NCBI RefSeq assembly: GCF_000016065.1
Contig: NC_009092.1
Coordinates: 2,232,001 to 2,296,000 of the forward strand
DNA: 64,000 nt
Direction: 5' to 3'
DNA from: Shewanella loihica PV-4
GTDB lineage: Bacteria > Pseudomonadota > Gammaproteobacteria > Enterobacterales > Shewanellaceae
Position 1 is the first letter of the stretch; the number at the start of each line of letters is the position of its first letter. Positions 8,803 through 19,791 of this stretch are shown here, in pieces. The notes beneath the pieces were generated by a model. That model did not search any database. It was given only the letters and a program-made list of their open reading frames with translations, and was not told the DNA's origin. Position numbers and translations under genes: made by a program.

Positions 8803-10644
8803 TTAGTAGTTACAGCTGTCGCAGTAGAGGTAGATTCCGTTTGGATCGTCAAAGGCGTTAAACTCTTCGACTACGCTGCTCACCTCACCAAGCAGTTGTT
8901 CGATTAGGCTGCTCTGAGACAGACTCTGTGGCATATAGCTAACAGCCTGGGCAAACATCTGCTGGATGAACTGCTCCTGTGGCGACAGCTCCTGTTCGAT
9001 CAACTTAGTATCGAACTTCTCAAGCTTAGCCAGCTCGGCTGCCTTAGTTACCGCCTGTTCAAGATCGCCAAGTTCATCGACCAGGCCAAGCTCAAGTGCG
9101 CGTTTGCCAGACCAGACACGACCCTGGGCAATCTTATCCACCTCTTCGGGTTTCATGCCGCGCTCCTCTGAAACGAGCGAGATGAAGTCCTGGTAGCCGC
9201 GCTCGATATGACGCTGGATGATCTCCTTGAGCTCATCGCTGATCCCCTGAGTGCTTGAGAATGCGGTCCAGCCTGATGTGGAGACGCCATCTGTGTGGAT
9301 CCCAAGTTCTGCCAGGGAGTCTTCGAAGGTGGTCATCATGCCGAAGATACCGATAGAGCCGGTCAGCGTCGTTGGTGTGGCGTAGATATAGTCGGCGCTT
9401 GCCGAGATCCAGTAGCCACCCGAGGCGGCGTAGGTGCCCATACTAACGACCACAGGCTTGTTGGCTGCCTTGAGGGCCAACACTTCCTGACGGATCTGCT
9501 CGGAGGCAAATGCGCTGCCGCCAGGGCTGTCGACTCTGAGGACCACAGCCTTCACCTTGTCATCGAATCTCGCCTTGCGCAGCAGGGCAGAGGTGCTCTC
9601 GCCGCCGATCTGGCCCGCTGCCTGGTGACCATTGAGTATGTTGCCCTTGGCGACTATGATGCCGACGGCGTCGTGCATCAACACTGGTGGGAACTGCTGG
9701 ATCACGCTCTGATAGTCATAGAAGCTTATCTGTTTAAAGCTGTGACCTTCTTTTGCTTCTCCTACGCGTTCGACCATGTCCAGACGGAACTGCTCGGCAG
9801 AGGCGAGCTTATCGACCCAGCCAAGGTTGATGGCCATCTCGGATGAGCGTCCATTGGCCTTGTTCAGCTCGGTAAGATAACGCTCGGCGCTCAGCATCAG
9901 GTCGTCTTGCTTGATGCCGCGGTTTTCACTGACCGTGGCTTCGAAGCTGTCCCAAATATCTTGCAGCAACTCGCGGTTGGCCGATTTCGCCGCCTCAGAC
10001 ATGTCGTCGCGCATAAAGGGCTCGACCGCCGACTTGAAGGTGCCCACCCTGAAGACGTGCGCCTTGATCTTAAGTTTGTCCAGTGCCGACTTGAAATATT
10101 GGCGATAGCGGCTCAGGCCTTCTATCTCTACCGAACCTTGAGGGTTGAGGTAGATGGTATCGGCGAAACTGGCGAGGAAGTACTGGTTTTGACCATACCA
10201 GTTACCCATGGCGATAATCGGCTTGCCTGAGGCCTTAAAGCGGGTCAATGCGTCGCCTATGCTCTGCAGCTTGCTGATCCCTGTCCATCTTAGGTGACCT
10301 ATGTCGAGCACTAAGGCGGAGATGCGTTTGTCGCTGGCCGCATTGTCGATAGCGTTTAGCAGATCGGCAAGTAGGATCTCGCCATCGCTCTGTCCCCCTT
10401 TACCACTCTTCATAGCAGCCTCTATGGGGTCCACCTGGCGTTTCTGTTCTACCACGTTACCCGATAGATCCAGCACTAATGCCGAACCCTCTTCGACTGT
10501 TGGGCTCTCCTCACCGGCGAGGATCACGAACAAGAGGGCAATAAAACCGAAGAAGAATAGATTTAAGATCACCTTGCGTGTGGTGTTGACCACCTTCCAC
10601 AAGGTGGAAAAGATCCGTTTAAATATTGAGGGCTTAGCGGACAT
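8803..10644 (-). CDS. sppA: Signal peptide peptidase SppA, 67 kDa type
   Basis: Inner-membrane serine protease (S49) that degrades cleaved signal peptides. 613 residues, matching the long two-domain form. One N-terminal membrane segment (about 25-45) anchors a periplasmic body. The general-base Lys lies in VGTFKSAVEPFMRDDMS in the first repeat, and the nucleophile Ser in GTYAASGGYW in the second, with DSPGGSAFASEQIRQE just before. Good ribosome site AAGGAG six bases before the ATG. Followed by a terminator, then ansA. The C-terminus ends in an unusual CDSCNY tail. Confidence 0.95.
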   Translation of the reverse strand: MSAKPSIFKRIFSTLWKVVNTTRKVILNLFFFGFIALLFVILAGEESPTVEEGSALVLDLSGNVVEQKRQVDPIEAAMKSGKGGQSDGEILLADLLNAIDNAASDKRISALVLDIGHLRWTGISKLQSIGDALTRFKASGKPIIAMGNWYGQNQYFLASFADTIYLNPQGSVEIEGLSRYRQYFKSALDKLKIKAHVFRVGTFKSAVEPFMRDDMSEAAKSANRELLQDIWDSFEATVSENRGIKQDDLMLSAERYLTELNKANGRSSEMAINLGWVDKLASAEQFRLDMVERVGEAKEGHSFKQISFYDYQSVIQQFPPVLMHDAVGIIVAKGNILNGHQAAGQIGGESTSALLRKARFDDKVKAVVLRVDSPGGSAFASEQIRQEVLALKAANKPVVVSMGTYAASGGYWISASADYIYATPTTLTGSIGIFGMMTTFEDSLAELGIHTDGVSTSGWTAFSSTQGISDELKEIIQRHIERGYQDFISLVSEERGMKPEEVDKIAQGRVWSGKRALELGLVDELGDLEQAVTKAAELAKLEKFDTKLIEQELSPQEQFIQQMFAQAVSYMPQSLSQSSLIEQLLGEVSSVVEEFNAFDDPNGIYLYCDSCNY

Positions 10645-10778
10645 TATCCACTCCTTTATGACTCTGATCCCTCTATGCTAACTGAAAATGGCCATAGGGG
10701 CGAAACACAATTGTAAATGAATCTTAAGGCTTGGCACGCATTGAGTATTGAGCTAAATCCAAACAGCGGGTATGCTGA

Positions 10779-10798
10779 TTTAAATCACTTGTTTAAAA
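10779..10798. promoter_or_regulatory. Possible PsrA operator before fadH (imperfect)
   Basis: TTTAAATC-ACTT-GTTTAAAA is an imperfect dyad resembling AAACN4GTTT sites of PsrA-type fatty-acid repressors; the left half has AATC in place of AAAC. It sits just upstream of the fadH ribosome site, the same place as the much better site before the acyl-CoA dehydrogenase at 33581. Confidence 0.4.
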
Positions 10799-10809
10799 AG
10801 GATGTTTAA

Positions 10810-12825
<2,016 letters not shown>

Positions 12826-12870
12826 GAAAATAAAAAGTTGGCTACCGCTAGCTTGAGGTTGTTAAAGGTG

Positions 12871-12900
12871 AAAAGCTAATCCTTTGGGTTAGCTTTTTTT
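12871..12900 (+). terminator. Terminator of fadH
   Basis: Twelve-base stem AAAAGCTAATCC/GGGTTAGCTTTT (one G-T pair), TTT loop and continuing T run. Confidence 0.9.
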
Positions 12901-12948
12901 ATGGTCTTGACATAACTTAAGCTAATGCATACTAAGGTGGATTAGATA

Positions 12949-13449
12949 ATGAACGAAACTAGAACGAAAGCGAATACTAGAACGAGTACCAAAAACCATC
13001 GCTTGCTCGTTACTTTGATGGGGGCTATAGCGACTCTGGTGGTGAGTTTGCCTCTTAGAGCCGAAAGCTATGATGCCGAGCTTGCGGCAAGAGTCGGAGC
13101 CGATGACTATGGCATGAAGCGCTACGTGATGGCCATGCTCAAGAGCGGCCCTAATCGCAGCCAATCCGAAGAAGAGGCAGAGAAACTGCAACGCGCACAC
13201 CTGGATAATATCGGCCGACTGGCCGAGGAGGGTAAACTGGTGCTCGCGGGGCCCTTCTTGGAAGAGGGCGCCTTAAGAGGCATCTATATCTTTAACGTCA
13301 CCAGTGTCGAGGAGGCCAAGGCATTAACAGAGTCTGATCCCGCCATTAAGGCCGGACGCCTGGTGATGGAACTTCATCCCTGGTATGGCAGCGCCGCCCT
13401 AATGGAGGTGAACCGGCTACACCATAAGCTAGCGAAGAAGGCGATCTAA
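12949..13449 (+). CDS. Exported YciI-like (YCII) domain protein
   Basis: 166 residues. A basic N-terminus and one hydrophobic segment (about 23-38) ending SLPLRAES suggest export with cleavage after the Ala. The rest is a single YCII fold: YVMAMLKSGPNRSQS, LQRAHLDNIGRLAEEGKLVLAGPF (the conserved His in AHLDN), and GIYIFNVTSVEEAKALTESDPA. YCII proteins resemble muconolactone isomerases, but most have no proven reaction. It stands alone after a terminator. Confidence 0.8.
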   Translation: MNETRTKANTRTSTKNHRLLVTLMGAIATLVVSLPLRAESYDAELAARVGADDYGMKRYVMAMLKSGPNRSQSEEEAEKLQRAHLDNIGRLAEEGKLVLAGPFLEEGALRGIYIFNVTSVEEAKALTESDPAIKAGRLVMELHPWYGSAALMEVNRLHHKLAKKAI

Positions 13450-13680
13450 CAGATTATCTCGCGAATTTGTCTTTTGCATCTGTCCTGTGGCACAGTCAGC
13501 TTATCTGTTTAGTGCTGCTGTTTGAGACAAGTTTTTGGATAATCTGCAAAGGAATGCCAGAATTTAATCAGAGTTTTGCCATGGATTTTGCTTGGGATTA
13601 GCTTGGAGATTGACTGTTTTCGCCAAGGGCAAGTTTAGGCCATGTTTGAGGCGAGATTTGGTTTAAACCTAGTTAGGCCT

Positions 13681-13722
13681 AGTTTCAGGTCAGGCTTAGT
13701 TTCAGGTCAGGCTTAGTTTCAG
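13681..13722. repeat. 17-bp tandem repeat, about 2.5 units
   Basis: AGTTTCAGGTCAGGCTT at 13681 and 13698, then AGTTTCAG at 13715. The array lies immediately after the stop of the minus-strand ferredoxin gene, where a terminator would be expected; no hairpin with a T tract is visible there. Confidence 0.8.
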
Positions 13723-13729
13723 TAGCGCA

Positions 13730-14110
13730 CTATTCGGCGGTGCAGGCAACAGGCTCAGATGTATGAGTCGATACCACCTCGGCACCTTGGGCAGAAAGTG
13801 CCAGGTCGAGATCGCCGTCGGGATGACAGCAGCAGGGCAGACACTCATCGGCTTCCAGTTCGACCAGTGGCTCCGTGTGGTAGACGACGCTACCGCGATT
13901 AATCTTGGTCTTGCAGGCACCACAAAAGCCGTTACGACACTCAGAGAAGATACGAACCTTCTTCTGCTCGAGTGCCGCTAACAGGCTCTGGTGGTTATTG
14001 GTATAGAGGAGTACAGGCTGTCCATGAAGGCTCACGATCGGAGCCTTCTTAAAAACAGCCTGACTAAAGACCGTCTTGTTAGAGATCAAAGTCGGCAAAC
14101 TCACTCTCAT
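13730..14110 (-). CDS. yfaE: 2Fe-2S ferredoxin of the YfaE type
   Basis: About 126 residues from the ATG at 14110, overlapping the end of nrdB by 32 bases; nearby GTG and TTG codons are possible starts, so the N-terminus is uncertain. Plant-type cluster ligands are seen as [11 protein letters not shown] (CxxxxCxxC) and the later Cys in the ADECLPCCC stretch. In E. coli YfaE supplies electrons to build and maintain the diferric-tyrosyl radical of NrdB; the position directly after nrdB supports the same role. Third gene of the nrdA-nrdB operon. Confidence 0.88.
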   Translation of the reverse strand: MRVSLPTLISNKTVFSQAVFKKAPIVSLHGQPVLLYTNNHQSLLAALEQKKVRIFSECRNGFCGACKTKINRGSVVYHTEPLVELEADECLPCCCHPDGDLDLALSAQGAEVVSTHTSEPVACTAE

Positions 14111-15209
14111 CGACAGACGCGTCAATTTGACCAACCAGGTAAGAAGACACCTCAACTTCCTGCGGCGCAACCTGTACCGAATCACTCTCCAGCCAGTTCT
14201 TCATCCACGGCAGCGGGTTACTCTGGTCGGCATAAGGGCTTACCAGGTTAACCGACTTCATACGCTCGTTGGTGATGTACTCGACATACTGGCAGAGGAT
14301 CTGCTCGTTCAGGCCGATCATAGAGCCGTCTTTGAACAGGTACTTGGCCCACTCTTTCTCTTGCTCTGCCGCCTTAACGAAGATGTCGATCGCCGTCTGT
14401 TCGCACTCTTTGGCGATCTCGGCCATCTCTGGGTCGTCCTTGCCACCTTGCATCAGCTTAAGGATATGCTGTGTGCTATTAAGGTGCAGGGCTTCATCAC
14501 GGGCGATGAGGCGGATGATCTTAGCATTACCTTCCATCAGCTTGCGCTCGGCGAAGGCAAATGAGCAGGCGAAGCTGACGTAGAAACGGATCGCTTCGAG
14601 CACGTTAACCGACATCATACACAGGTAGAGGGCTTTCTTGATCGCACGGGTGGTGACCTCTACAGTCTTGCCGTTGATCTCGTGGGTGCCTTCACCCATC
14701 AGGTGATAGATCTGGCTCAGCTCGATCAGGTTATCGTAGTAATCGGCGATATCGCTGGCGCGCTTGAGGATCTCTTCGTTCTGCACGATGTCGTCAAACA
14801 CCACTGAAGGATCGTTAACGATATTACGAATGATGTGGGTGTAAGAGCGTGAGTGAATCGTCTCAGAGAAAGACCAGGTCTCGATCCAGGTCTCAAGTTC
14901 CGGCAGCGACACCAGCGGCAGGAAGGCAACGTTTGGCGAGCGCCCCTGAATCGAGTCCAGCAGGGTCTGGTACTTGAGGTTAGAGATGAAGATATGCTTC
15001 TCGTGATCTGGCAGCGCAGCGTAATCGATCTTGTCTTTGCTGACGTCAACTTCTTCTGGACGCCAGAAGAAAGAGAGTTGTTTCTCGATCAGTTTCTCGA
15101 ACACTTCATATTTTTGAATATCGTAACGGGCAACGTTAACCGATTGGCCGAGGAACATAGGTTCCAGCAGGGCATTGTTAGGTGTTTGACAAAATGTTGA
15201 ATAGGCCAT
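14079..15209 (-). CDS. nrdB: Class Ia ribonucleotide reductase, beta (radical) subunit
   Basis: 376 residues. The start at 15209 has GGAAG upstream and gives MAYSTF, matching family N-termini. The radical Tyr is in [10 protein letters not shown], with the first metal-ligand Glu upstream in [11 protein letters not shown]; the later ligand set includes [13 protein letters not shown]. With NrdA and ATP-regulated reduction it makes deoxyribonucleotides aerobically in the cytoplasm. It lies 59 bases after nrdA in one operon and is controlled from the nrdA promoter. Confidence 0.96.
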   Translation of the reverse strand: MAYSTFCQTPNNALLEPMFLGQSVNVARYDIQKYEVFEKLIEKQLSFFWRPEEVDVSKDKIDYAALPDHEKHIFISNLKYQTLLDSIQGRSPNVAFLPLVSLPELETWIETWSFSETIHSRSYTHIIRNIVNDPSVVFDDIVQNEEILKRASDIADYYDNLIELSQIYHLMGEGTHEINGKTVEVTTRAIKKALYLCMMSVNVLEAIRFYVSFACSFAFAERKLMEGNAKIIRLIARDEALHLNSTQHILKLMQGGKDDPEMAEIAKECEQTAIDIFVKAAEQEKEWAKYLFKDGSMIGLNEQILCQYVEYITNERMKSVNLVSPYADQSNPLPWMKNWLESDSVQVAPQEVEVSSYLVGQIDASVDESEFADFDL

Positions 15210-15268
15210 TTTTCTATCTTCCGATAAAGGGGGCAAAGCCCCCTGATAAAAGGTTAAAACACGTAGAG

Positions 15269-17557
15269 TTAGATCTTACATGCGCCGCCTGCGCAGCTAT
15301 CGTCTTCTTTCTCAATGGAGGTGATATCGTCATATTTGTCTGACGCACCGTCACGCGTGTTGTGATAGTAAAGTGTCTTCACACCGTATTTATATGCGGT
15401 CAACAGGTCTTTCAGCAGCACCTGCATAGGCACCTTGGCACCTGGGAAGCGGCTTGGGTCATAGTTGGTGTTGGCCGAGATAGATTGGTCAACAAACTTC
15501 TGCATCAAGCCGACCAGCTGCAGGTAACCTTCGTTGCCTGGCATCTGCCACAGCAGCTCATAGCTGTACTGGTACTTCTCAAAATCAGGGACCACCTGCT
15601 TGAGCTGACCATCCTTACTCGCCTTAACGCTGATCAGGCCTCGTGGCGGCTCGATACCGTTTGTCGCGTTAGAGATCTGTGATGAGGTCTCAGATGGCAT
15701 CAGGGCAGATAGGGTCGAGTTACGCAGGCCGTGAGTCTTGATCTCCCCGCGCAGGGTTTCCCAATCCATGTGTAGTGGCTCGTCACAGATCTTATCGAGA
15801 TCGCGCTTGTAGGTATCGATAGGCAGGATACCCTTAGCGTAATTGGTTTCGTGGAAGGCAGGGCAGGCGCCTTGCTCTTTCGCCAGATTCATCGAGGCCT
15901 TCAGCAGATAGTACTGGATCGCTTCGAAGGTCTTATGAGTGATGCCGTTGGCGCTGCCGTCTGAGTAACGCACACCTTCTTTAGCCAGGTAGTTGGCAAA
16001 GTTGATCACGCCTATACCCAAGGTACGACGGTTCATCGAGCCCTTATGTGCCGAGACGATCGGGTAGTCCTGATAGTCGAGTAGACTATCGAGCGCGCGC
16101 ACGGCCAAATCTGCCAGGCTTTCCAGCTCATCAAGTTTCTTGATGGCACCCAGGTTCAACGCAGATAGGGTACACAGGGCGATCTCACCATCGGGGTCGT
16201 CGATGTTGTTCAGCGGCTTGGTTGGCAATGCAATCTCAAGACACAGGTTCGACTGACGTACCGGGGCAACCTTAGCATCGAATGGGCTATGGGTATTACA
16301 GTGATCGACGTTCTGGATATAGATACGACCGGTAGAGGCACGCTCCTGCATCATCAGGGAGAAGAGTTCTACCGCCTTGATCTGCTTCTTACGTATGCTC
16401 TCATCCTGCTCATACTTCACATACAGACGCTCGAACTCTGCCTGGTCTTCGAAGAAGGCATCGTACAGGCCTGGTACATCTGATGGACTGAATAGAGTGA
16501 TCATGCCGCCCTGAATAAGACGTTGGTACATCAGCTTGTTCAGCTGCACGCCGTAGTCCAGGTGACGAATACGGTTATCTTCGACGCCGCGGTTGTTCTT
16601 AAGTACCAGCAGAGACTCAACTTCCAGGTGCCACATAGGGTAGAAGAGGGTTGCCGCGCCGCCGCGAACGCCGCCTTGAGAGCAAGACTTCACCGCGGTC
16701 TGGAAATACTTATAGAAAGGCAGACAACCTGTATGGAATGCCTCGCCGCCGCGAATTGGGCTACCCAGCGCTCGGATACGACCGGCGTTGACCCCTATGC
16801 CCGCTCGTTGCGACACATACTTCACAATAGAAGAGGCGGTCGCATTGATTGAGTCTAAGCTGTCGCCACACTCGATCAGCACGCAAGAGCTGAACTGACG
16901 TGTAGGTGTACGCACACCTGACATGATAGGTGTCGGTAGCGAGATCTTAAAGGTCGAGGTCGCGTCATAGAAATCTTTAACGTACTGAAGACGCGTCTCT
17001 CTCGGGTAGTTGGCGAACAGACAAGCCGCAACCAGAATATAGAGGAACTGCGCACTCTCGTAGACTTCGTGAGTCACACGGTTTTGAACCAGGTACTTAC
17101 CTTCCAACTGCTTAACCGCGGCATAAGAGAAGTTCATGTCGCGCCAGTGGTCGATATAGCTGTCGAGCGTATCTAATTCTTCGCGGCTATAGTCGTTCAG
17201 AATATGCGTGTCATATTTACCCAGCTCAACCAACTTCACCACATGGTCGTATAGCGAAGGCGGCTCAAACTGGCCGAAGGCTTTCTTACGCAGGTGGAAG
17301 ATAGCCAGACGTGCAGAAAGGAACTGATAGTCTGGAGACTCTGGCGAGATAAGGTCGGCAGCGGCCTTAATAATGGTTTCGTGGATCGCTTCAGTTGGGA
17401 TTCCATCATAGAACTGAAGGTGTGAACGTAATTCGACTTCCGATACTGAGACGTTATTCAGTCCTTTGGCCGCCCAAGTGATCACTCGGTGGATCTTATC
17501 GAGATCGATGGTTTCACGTTCGCCACTGCGCTTCGTGACTTGCATATTGCTGTTCAT
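15269..17557 (-). CDS. nrdA: Class Ia ribonucleotide reductase, alpha subunit
   Basis: 762 residues, start chosen to give [15 protein letters not shown] as in E. coli NrdA. N-terminal ATP cone (about 5-95). The redox pair and catalytic residues are visible: Cys in [11 protein letters not shown], Cys and Glu in [10 protein letters not shown], Cys in ALCTLSALN, and the C-terminal shuttle [11 protein letters not shown]. Reduces ribonucleoside diphosphates with electrons from thioredoxin or glutaredoxin. First gene of the operon; paired NrdR boxes lie about 135-180 bases upstream. Confidence 0.97.
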   Translation of the reverse strand: MNSNMQVTKRSGERETIDLDKIHRVITWAAKGLNNVSVSEVELRSHLQFYDGIPTEAIHETIIKAAADLISPESPDYQFLSARLAIFHLRKKAFGQFEPPSLYDHVVKLVELGKYDTHILNDYSREELDTLDSYIDHWRDMNFSYAAVKQLEGKYLVQNRVTHEVYESAQFLYILVAACLFANYPRETRLQYVKDFYDATSTFKISLPTPIMSGVRTPTRQFSSCVLIECGDSLDSINATASSIVKYVSQRAGIGVNAGRIRALGSPIRGGEAFHTGCLPFYKYFQTAVKSCSQGGVRGGAATLFYPMWHLEVESLLVLKNNRGVEDNRIRHLDYGVQLNKLMYQRLIQGGMITLFSPSDVPGLYDAFFEDQAEFERLYVKYEQDESIRKKQIKAVELFSLMMQERASTGRIYIQNVDHCNTHSPFDAKVAPVRQSNLCLEIALPTKPLNNIDDPDGEIALCTLSALNLGAIKKLDELESLADLAVRALDSLLDYQDYPIVSAHKGSMNRRTLGIGVINFANYLAKEGVRYSDGSANGITHKTFEAIQYYLLKASMNLAKEQGACPAFHETNYAKGILPIDTYKRDLDKICDEPLHMDWETLRGEIKTHGLRNSTLSALMPSETSSQISNATNGIEPPRGLISVKASKDGQLKQVVPDFEKYQYSYELLWQMPGNEGYLQLVGLMQKFVDQSISANTNYDPSRFPGAKVPMQVLLKDLLTAYKYGVKTLYYHNTRDGASDKYDDITSIEKEDDSCAGGACKI

Positions 17558-18037
17558 TGAAGATAAGCCTTGAATTAAATATCGCTGGGAGGGAAAACTC
17601 CGCCCTACGTTTCCATGTAAAAACAATCGAAGATGTTAAAAAAAGTACCTGAGCACTACTGCAGTTCTAGTGGCTTCGACCGCCGCCCATACACAAGATA
17701 TGGTGTTTTTTCTTTTATAGGATACAAGATAGTGAGGTTGGTGGGATATTGCAAGCGGGTTTTTAGGGGACAAGTTGTGGATATCTTGGGGGTAAACCAA
17801 AGGGTTAGTAACGGCTTACCTTTAACCCTTGTTTTCAATTACGATAGCACCGGCGGGTCAAGTTTTAGGCGACTGATTCGCCCTATCATGAAAGCTAAAA
17901 TATTGGCCAGATCCCCGGGATCTTTTTGCGTCGAAAAAGGATCGCGATCTCAGCTTCGACGACTTTTTACTGACGTGTCACACGCTCTAGCACCAGAGCG
18001 CGTGATGCATCTCATTTAATTGTGACTTAACCGCCAC
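17558..18037. other. nrdA upstream region
   Basis: 480 bases between nrdA and the phosphatase gene, both on the minus strand. It holds the NrdR boxes (listed separately) and, between them on the minus strand, a candidate -10 TATAAA (complement of 17714-17719). A plus-strand open frame here looks like chance: no ribosome site and no family resemblance. Confidence 0.6.
17691..17737. promoter_or_regulatory. Paired NrdR boxes of the nrdAB operon
   Basis: Box 1, ACACAAGATATGGTGT (17691-17706), fits the NrdR consensus acaCwAtATaTwGtgt closely. Box 2, ATACAAGATAGTGAGG (17722-17737), fits more loosely. Their starts are 31 bases apart, about three helical turns, the spacing usual for NrdR pairs. NrdR represses nrd genes when dATP is high. 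A minus-strand -10 candidate lies between the boxes. Confidence 0.85.
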
Positions 18038-18694
18038 TTAGCCCTGTCTTAGGAGTTCAAGCACGGCGACTGGGGTGTCGAAGCCAAAGTCGTGCGGCCA
18101 GAGGTGCGCCTCATCATTGTTTCCAATATAACCCCAATGGGCGATGCCCCCCAGCATGTCGCTATTGCGGGCCGCTTCTAAGTCTCGTTTGGCATCACCT
18201 AGGTAGAGAATTCCCTGGCAACTGACGCCAATTTGCGACGCTGCCAAACGCATAGGCGCCGGATGGGGTTTACTCTGAGTGGTGGAGTCGCCGCTGATGA
18301 TGGCCGGCATCTTGTTGGCTAACGCAAGCCTATGCAGCAAAGGCCGTGCAAAGCGCGCTGCCTTATTGGTGACGACGCCGAAGGGGATCTGTTGGCCGCT
18401 AAGGTGCTCGAGCAGGGCGCTCATGCCATCAAACAGCTTGGCCTCTTGGCCGTTAACATTATGGTAGTGCTCTAACAGCGCCTGCTGGATGGCCGCTTTT
18501 TCCTCATCATTAAGATGAGGCTGGGCGGCGTTAACTAACGCCAGGCTGCCATGGGAAGCGGCAAAGCGAATATCTTCCAGATGTTGGCTCGGCAGCCCAA
18601 AGTCTTTTAGCGCCAAGTTAAGCGCCAGCACAAGATCCGGCGCCGTATCCACTAAGGTGCCGTCGAGATCAAACAGCACTCCTTTTATTTGCAT
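18038..18694 (-). CDS. HAD phosphatase, MupP-like (N-acetylmuramate 6-phosphate) or phosphoglycolate type
   Basis: 218 residues from the ATG at 18694; an ATG at 18757 overlapping the ubiG stop would add 21. HAD motifs: nucleophile in FDLDGTLVDTAPD, Thr in GVVTNKAARFARP, Lys in QSKPHPAP, and YLGDAKRDLEAARN. Usually annotated as phosphoglycolate phosphatase. In Pseudomonas the gene between ubiG and the gyrA neighbourhood is mupP, which dephosphorylates MurNAc-6-phosphate in cell-wall recycling, and the C-terminal pattern WGYI...HLWPHDFGFDTP resembles it. I infer MupP over Gph from this context, with moderate confidence. Confidence 0.85.
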   Translation of the reverse strand: MQIKGVLFDLDGTLVDTAPDLVLALNLALKDFGLPSQHLEDIRFAASHGSLALVNAAQPHLNDEEKAAIQQALLEHYHNVNGQEAKLFDGMSALLEHLSGQQIPFGVVTNKAARFARPLLHRLALANKMPAIISGDSTTQSKPHPAPMRLAASQIGVSCQGILYLGDAKRDLEAARNSDMLGGIAHWGYIGNNDEAHLWPHDFGFDTPVAVLELLRQG

Positions 18695-18749
18695 AGTAGC
18701 AGTGCGCTTACCATCGATTGTCTTAGTATTAGCACTTGGCAGGATTTGA

Positions 18750-19493
18750 TCAGTCATCCTGCTTAACCGTGGCGATCATATAGTTGACATCTAGCGACTT
18801 GGTGTAGCGGAAGATCTCCGTCAGCGGATTGTAGGTGATGCCGGTCGCATCGACACACTCGAGATCTACCGCATCCGCCATGCCAATAAGTTCGGCAGGT
18901 TTGATGTACTTCTTATGATCATGAGTACCTACCGGTAGCATCTTAAGCAGGTACTCGGCGCCAATCACAGTCTCTACATAGGCTCTGATGTTGCGGTTGA
19001 TGGTCGAGAAGAACACATAGCCGCCCGGCTTAACCATATCGCTACAGGCCTTGATAACAGAGGCCGGGTCGGGCACATGCTCGAGCATCTCCATGCAGGT
19101 GACCACATCATACTGGCCCTGATGACTATCTCTATGATGCTCCGCCGTGTCCTGGATATAGTTGATCTCAACGCCCATCTCTAAGGCGTGAAGCTTTGCT
19201 ACATCGAGGGGCTCGGCGCCCATGTCCAAACCATCTACCCTGGCGCCAAGACGTGCCATGCTCTCAGAAAGAATACCGCCGCCGCAGCCAACATCCAGCA
19301 CACGCTTACCAAACAGACCGCCAACGGCTTGATCGATATAGTTGAGTCTCAGGGGATTGAGCTTATGAATGGGCTTAAATTCTCCTTCGGGATCCCACCA
19401 AGTGGCAGCCATCTTCTCAAACTTAGCGATTTCTTGTGGATCGACATTGGCATTACTAGTCTCAGAAAAATTTGTCTCAGAAAGGTTAGACAC
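18750..19493 (-). CDS. ubiG: Ubiquinone biosynthesis O-methyltransferase
   Basis: Catalyses both O-methylations of ubiquinone synthesis. 247 residues from a GTG at 19493, chosen because GAGGA lies six bases upstream. SAM-binding motif [19 protein letters not shown] (about 64-82), then DGLDMG and [13 protein letters not shown] typical of Ubi[27 protein letters not shown] is the family signature near the N-terminus. Its stop overlaps a possible upstream start of the phosphatase, so the two may be co-transcribed. Divergent from gyrA. Confidence 0.95.
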   Translation of the reverse strand: MSNLSETNFSETSNANVDPQEIAKFEKMAATWWDPEGEFKPIHKLNPLRLNYIDQAVGGLFGKRVLDVGCGGGILSESMARLGARVDGLDMGAEPLDVAKLHALEMGVEINYIQDTAEHHRDSHQGQYDVVTCMEMLEHVPDPASVIKACSDMVKPGGYVFFSTINRNIRAYVETVIGAEYLLKMLPVGTHDHKKYIKPAELIGMADAVDLECVDATGITYNPLTEIFRYTKSLDVNYMIATVKQDD

Positions 19494-19791
19494 GGAGAGT
19501 CCTCTGAAGGGAATAAATGATGTAGCTATTATACCCATCGCCTTAGATAAACAAAGGAGAACCCGGCGAAAATGTCTGCTTTGTCATCAGATTGCTGTTA
19601 AAGCGCTCATCTTGGTCAAAACGAGCCGGGGTTTTGGGTGGTAAACAGATATTTGGCGTGAAATTTCAATAGGGTCTAGCGCCTTTAAATATCTGTGTTA
19701 GAATGCCAAATCACGTTTTCAGGCTTGGTAAAATATTGCCTGGTTTTTAAGCAGTATTTTGTCGGCTAAATTTCAAGGGATCGAGCAGTTT

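Noticed and set aside
9295..9846. Long plus-strand frame (183 codons)
   Set aside because: Complete shadow of sppA on the other strand; sppA motifs are intact.
17776..17784. DnaA-box-like TGTGGATAT near nrdA
   Set aside because: Eight of nine bases match, but only one copy is seen, which is not enough to claim DnaA control even though E. coli nrdA has DnaA sites.
17633..18019. Plus-strand open frame of 128 codons upstream of nrdA
   Set aside because: No ribosome site, biased to basic and odd composition, and it lies across the NrdR boxes; taken as chance.
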